From positions 1 to 33,806 of the forward strand of contig JACQOP010000124.1 in NCBI GenBank assembly GCA_016202485.1: DNA of 33,806 nucleotides, given 5' to 3'. Below the pieces are notes generated by a model. That model was not told the DNA's origin, ran no database searches, and worked only from the letters and a program-made list of their open reading frames with translations. The stretch is from Chloroflexota bacterium. GTDB lineage: Bacteria; Chloroflexota; Dehalococcoidia; Lucifugimonadales; JACPCL1. The translations under genes and the position numbers were made by a program. This document shows, piece by piece, positions 31,375 through 33,806 of the stretch (position 1 is the stretch's first letter; each line of letters starts with the position of its first letter).

Positions 31375-32907
31375 TCATCCTGCGAGGCTTCCCTCCAGGG
31401 CTGCGGCTATCGCCAGCAGGCGGCCGTCCTCCAGGGGCGCGGCCACCAGTTGCACCCCTACGGGCAAGCCGTCGGAGGTAAACCCCATAGGTACTGACAC
31501 CGCCGGGAACCCGATGAAGCTCCAGGGGGCGCAGTTCCGGGAAAGTACCGTTAGGTATTGCCCTGCATCCTTGCTATGGGGCGCTACTATGGGGCAGGTG
31601 GGCATCAGGAAGCCGTCAAACTTCTCCAGGTGCTCCAGGGTCCGCATGCGGAACTCGGCGCGATACCGCTGGGCTTGCACATAGTCGGCTGCAGTGACCT
31701 TCGCCGCCGCCTCCAACTGCTCCGCCGCCTGCTGGGAGTACCGACCCCTGTTTTGCTGGAACCTCCAGTGGAACGCCACGGCCTCGCACCGGCTGATAAG
31801 CAGGCTCATGCTGCTAGCGAGATGAAACTCTTCATCCGTAGGGGACCCAGTTTCCACCACATCAACGCCCGATTCCTTAAACCCGGCAACAGCCGACTGG
31901 AAAGCCGTCATCACGGGGGCCTCCGCCCCATCAAGGGCAGGGTTAGGCACAGCCAGGCGAAGGCCCCGCACATCCTTATGCAGGTACGTGGTAAAGTCCC
32001 GCTTGCGGCGCGGTACCTGCGCCCCACCCAGGGGCCCCCCGATGGCCAGAGCATTGAGCAGGAGCGCCGCATCCTCTACGCTCACCGTCATGGGGGCCAC
32101 ATGGTCCAGGCTCCACGAAAGGGTGATGCTTCCCGCTGTGGGCACCAGGCCAAAGGTTGGCTTGAAGCCCACCACACCGCACAGGGCCGCCGGCAGGCGG
32201 ATGGAGCCACGGGTGTCGGCGCCCAGGGAAGCTAGCCCCATCCCTGTGGCAACGGCAATGGCCGAGCCGCCGCTGGCGCCGCCCGGCTCCCTGCTGGCGT
32301 CCCAGGGGTTGCGGCTCTGGGGCGTCACGACATCCAGGCCAAATTCGTGGGTCTGCGTTTTGCCCAGGATGATAGCCCCCGCCCGTTTCAGCAGCCGGAC
32401 AGCCACGGCGTCCTGGTATGCCTTCACGCCCGCCAGCACTGAAGAGCTGGCGGTACTGGGCATCCCCTCCACATAAATGCCGTCACTCACGGTGATAGGG
32501 ATGCCATGCAGAGGCCCCCGCACCTTGCCTACCACCCGTTCAGTGTCCAGCTTGGCCGCCTGGGCCATCAGGTCCGGCTCCGGGGCCATAGAGACGAAAG
32601 CGTTGAGATGGCTGTTACGCCGAGCAATTGCCTGTATAGAGTCCTGAACCAGCTCCGCAGAGCTAAGGCGGCCCTCGGCGACCATGCGGGAGGCGCTGCC
32701 AACGTTGCGACCATCCCGGCGCAGGGGACGCCGCTGGCTGGGAGACAGATCCCGGAGAGAGCGGCGCTTGCGGGGGAGGAACCCTGTCACCGGCAACATA
32801 AACGCAGGAGGGGCGTCCACGCCGGCTACCAAAAGGCGAGAGAGGTCTTCTAGGGCAGCCGGGAGGCTTCCCTTAGCTGCGCTGGGTGGAAGAGAGGGCT
32901 CGTTCAT
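31375..32907 (-). CDS. Amidase-signature-family protein lacking the catalytic lysine
   Basis: 510 aa. The amidase-signature core is unmistakable: RGPLHGIPITVSD (130-142), AGAIILGKTQTHEFG, PGGASGGSAIAVATG (208-222), and DTRGSIRLPAALCGVVGFKPTFG (231-253). The nucleophile (S235) and the cis-serine (S212) are present. The lysine of the Ser-cisSer-Lys triad (normally ...VKD) is Ser141 (codon 32485-32487, AGT), and the usual DTGGS reads DTRGS. The N-terminal about 70 residues are basic, variable and unlike typical amidases. It may be inactive or act by another mechanism, or carry a binding role. It is alone, facing the DUF2339 gene. Confidence 0.87.
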   Translation of the reverse strand: MNEPSLPPSAAKGSLPAALEDLSRLLVAGVDAPPAFMLPVTGFLPRKRRSLRDLSPSQRRPLRRDGRNVGSASRMVAEGRLSSAELVQDSIQAIARRNSHLNAFVSMAPEPDLMAQAAKLDTERVVGKVRGPLHGIPITVSDGIYVEGMPSTASSSVLAGVKAYQDAVAVRLLKRAGAIILGKTQTHEFGLDVVTPQSRNPWDASREPGGASGGSAIAVATGMGLASLGADTRGSIRLPAALCGVVGFKPTFGLVPTAGSITLSWSLDHVAPMTVSVEDAALLLNALAIGGPLGGAQVPRRKRDFTTYLHKDVRGLRLAVPNPALDGAEAPVMTAFQSAVAGFKESGVDVVETGSPTDEEFHLASSMSLLISRCEAVAFHWRFQQNRGRYSQQAAEQLEAAAKVTAADYVQAQRYRAEFRMRTLEHLEKFDGFLMPTCPIVAPHSKDAGQYLTVLSRNCAPWSFIGFPAVSVPMGFTSDGLPVGVQLVAAPLEDGRLLAIAAALEGSLAG

Positions 32908-33206
32908 GAGAAGTCAGTAACCGCCATAAGAAAAGGGATGAGATGGGGACGGCCCTGGAGCCGCATCCTGCGTGGCCACAGACGCACACGGCCCTTCCTA
33001 CAAGTCTGGAATGCAGGAACTGAAGCCATCCTAGCCAGGACTTGTTTCGCAGCCGTTACGGGGGCGTTACACGGAGGTAACGTTGCCTGGGAGAGGCCCA
33101 CACAGGTAGAGGAGGGAGGTAAAAGAGAAAGGCTTGCTTGAAGTGGATTTATATTCTAGGATTGCCTTACGATACGTTACTTTCTCAACTGCTGGAAGGG
33201 AATCTC
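32908..33206. promoter_or_regulatory. Divergent region between amidase-like gene and Trm112-like gene with CGTTAC repeats
   Basis: 299 bp without a supported gene. CGTTAC occurs at 33054-33059, 33065-33070 and 33175-33180, and as its complement GTAACG at 33077-33082. The second and the inverted copy make a dyad CGTTAC-N6-GTAACG, the size and symmetry of an operator for a dimeric repressor. A TATATT (33150-33155) may be a -10 for the plus-strand gene, but no -35 is seen. The regulator is unknown. Confidence 0.4.
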
Positions 33207-33389
33207 ATGCGTAAGGACATCATGGACATCATGGCCTGCCCCCTGTGCAAAAGCCCCCTCACCCTGCGGATAGAAGAAGAGAAGGACGCCGAGGTGGTCA
33301 AAGGGTCTCTCACCTGCACCAAGTGCGGCGAGGCTTATCCCATAGAGGACTCCATCCCCAACCTGCTGCCGCCGAGCCTGCGGGGATAA
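33207..33389 (+). CDS. Trm112-like small zinc-ribbon protein
   Basis: 60 aa from the ATG at 33207, chosen because GGAAGGG lies 6 bases upstream and the family start (MRKDIMDIMACPLCKSPL) matches; the frame is open further to 33138. Four cysteines (C11, C14, C37, C40) form the zinc knuckle, and the AYPIEDSIPNLLP ending is typical of the YcaR/Trm112 (UPF0434) family. Bacterial members are small proteins thought to partner with methyltransferases or other enzymes; the partner is not identifiable here. It is followed at once by a perfect hairpin. Confidence 0.9.
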   Translation: MRKDIMDIMACPLCKSPLTLRIEEEKDAEVVKGSLTCTKCGEAYPIEDSIPNLLPPSLRG

Positions 33390-33390
33390 G

Positions 33391-33427
33391 ATGCCAAATC
33401 CCCGCCCTATGGGCGGGGATTTGGCAT
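33391..33427. terminator. Perfect 17-bp-stem bidirectional terminator-like hairpin
   Basis: ATGCCAAATCCCCGCCC (33391-33407) pairs completely with GGGCGGGGATTTGGCAT (33411-33427) around a TAT loop. It begins one base after the Trm112-like stop and lies 41 bp from the stop of the convergent gene ending at 33468. The AAAT...ATTT parts of the stem put a short T-run after a GC-rich core on both strands, so it can end transcripts from either side. No long U-tract follows. Confidence 0.75.
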
Positions 33428-33467
33428 GACAGTAAAGGGAAAAAGCCTACAATGCCCCCGGACCTCT

Positions 33468-33746
33468 CTAGCTGCTAATGATGTTGTGCGTGGGCAGGAC
33501 AGTAGGCTGGGGAAGGGGGTCTACCCCATGCCGGGCGAGAAGAGGCATGAGTACCTGGCCAAAGGCCTGGAGTTCCTCTGGGGAGTCCCAAATATCCACA
33601 ACATACCAGCCCTGTCCCCTGGGCGAAGCCACGTGGAAGCGCCGCCCCTCGGGGTTGCCATTACCCGTTACCTCTAGCTCCCGGATGACCGCATCGTACT
33701 GGGCTGCCGACATCCGCTGGATATCAAAGACGGCAGTAATCGCCAT
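33468..33746 (-). CDS. Small dimeric alpha-beta-barrel (ABM-like) protein
   Basis: 92 aa with a GGAGGT site 6 bases before the ATG at 33746. The pattern ITAVFDIQRMSAAQYDAVIREL, then HVASPRGQGWYVVDIWDSPEELQAFGQVLMPLL, alternates beta strands and helices like the ferredoxin-like dimeric alpha-beta-barrel proteins related to antibiotic-biosynthesis monooxygenases. The GWYVVDIWDSPEE segment is typical for uncharacterised small members. No cofactor residues are certain. Length and single-domain form fit; enzymatic activity is unproven. It is convergent with the Trm112-like gene. Confidence 0.75.
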   Translation of the reverse strand: MAITAVFDIQRMSAAQYDAVIRELEVTGNGNPEGRRFHVASPRGQGWYVVDIWDSPEELQAFGQVLMPLLARHGVDPLPQPTVLPTHNIISS

Positions 33747-33772
33747 GCTTTACCTCCATCTACTCTGTTTTG

Positions 33773-33796
33773 GAGTATTGTGGCAGCAGTATACTC
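33773..33796 (-). promoter_or_regulatory. Possible operator/promoter of the ABM-like gene
   Basis: A dyad GAGTAT (33773-33778) and ATACTC (33791-33796) with a 12-bp spacer overlaps a minus-strand -10-like TATACT (33788-33793), about 42 bp upstream of the ATG at 33746. The expected -35 would fall beyond the end of the window. Tentative. Confidence 0.35.
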
Positions 33797-33806
33797 TACT
33801 TTAGAG

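Noticed and set aside
1-33806. tRNA, rRNA, CRISPR array, insertion sequence or prophage
   Set aside because: No cloverleaf-like gene, ribosomal RNA stretch, regularly spaced repeats, transposase or terminal inverted repeats were recognised by reading.

Overview
The window (about 33.8 kb, GC-rich) looks like a chromosomal segment of a bacterium related to the Chloroflexota (Dehalococcoidia-like). This is inferred from the gene families present: a MalT/STAND-type regulator with a C-terminal BTAD domain, a DUF5317 membrane protein, a DUF2339 membrane protein with a zinc-ribbon N-terminus, a glutaryl-CoA-dehydrogenase-like flavoenzyme, and a Pro/Thr-rich surface protein. No 16S or tRNA gene is present to confirm the placement. 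No tRNA, rRNA, CRISPR array or insertion sequence was seen.

Layout. Positions 1-389 hold the C-terminal end of a surface protein with a TP-rich tail. From 20206 down to 635, seventeen genes on the minus strand form one long exopolysaccharide locus of the Wzx/Wzy type. In transcription order they are: Wzz-like co-polymerase, CpsD-like ATPase, a previously uncalled 46-aa membrane protein, Wzy-like polymerase/ligase, ManC-like protein, WecG/TagA glycosyltransferase, a membrane GT2, then (after a 305-bp gap containing a hairpin) the initiating polyprenyl-phosphate sugar transferase, Wzx flippase, GT2, YvcK/CofD-like protein, polysaccharide deacetylase, methyltransferase, APH-like kinase, UDP-glucose dehydrogenase, Gfo/Idh/MocA oxidoreductase and DegT aminotransferase. 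An intrinsic terminator at 546-586 closes the series.

Divergent from it, on the plus strand, is a 1059-aa STAND-TPR-BTAD regulator (20430-23609) with its own strong terminator. Next comes a promoter carrying two perfect 8-bp direct repeats at an 11-bp period just upstream of a -10 box, which is the layout expected of a SARP/BTAD-controlled promoter. It drives a 39-aa cationic/hydrophobic/acidic peptide (23758-23877), then a perfect 14-bp-stem hairpin, a DUF5317 protein, an LPG-synthase-TM-like protein (translationally coupled) and a CheY-like single-domain response regulator. I regard this regulator-peptide-membrane protein module as the best candidate for an undescribed system in the window.

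The remainder (26.6-33.8 kb) is a mixture: an acyl-CoA dehydrogenase, an MBL-fold hydrolase, a DUF2339 multi-span protein, an amidase-signature protein whose catalytic lysine is replaced by serine, a Trm112-like zinc-ribbon protein, and a small ABM/dimeric alpha-beta-barrel-type protein. Three proteins in the window (ManC-like, CpsD-like, amidase-like) have substitutions at normally near-invariant catalytic or nucleotide-binding positions.
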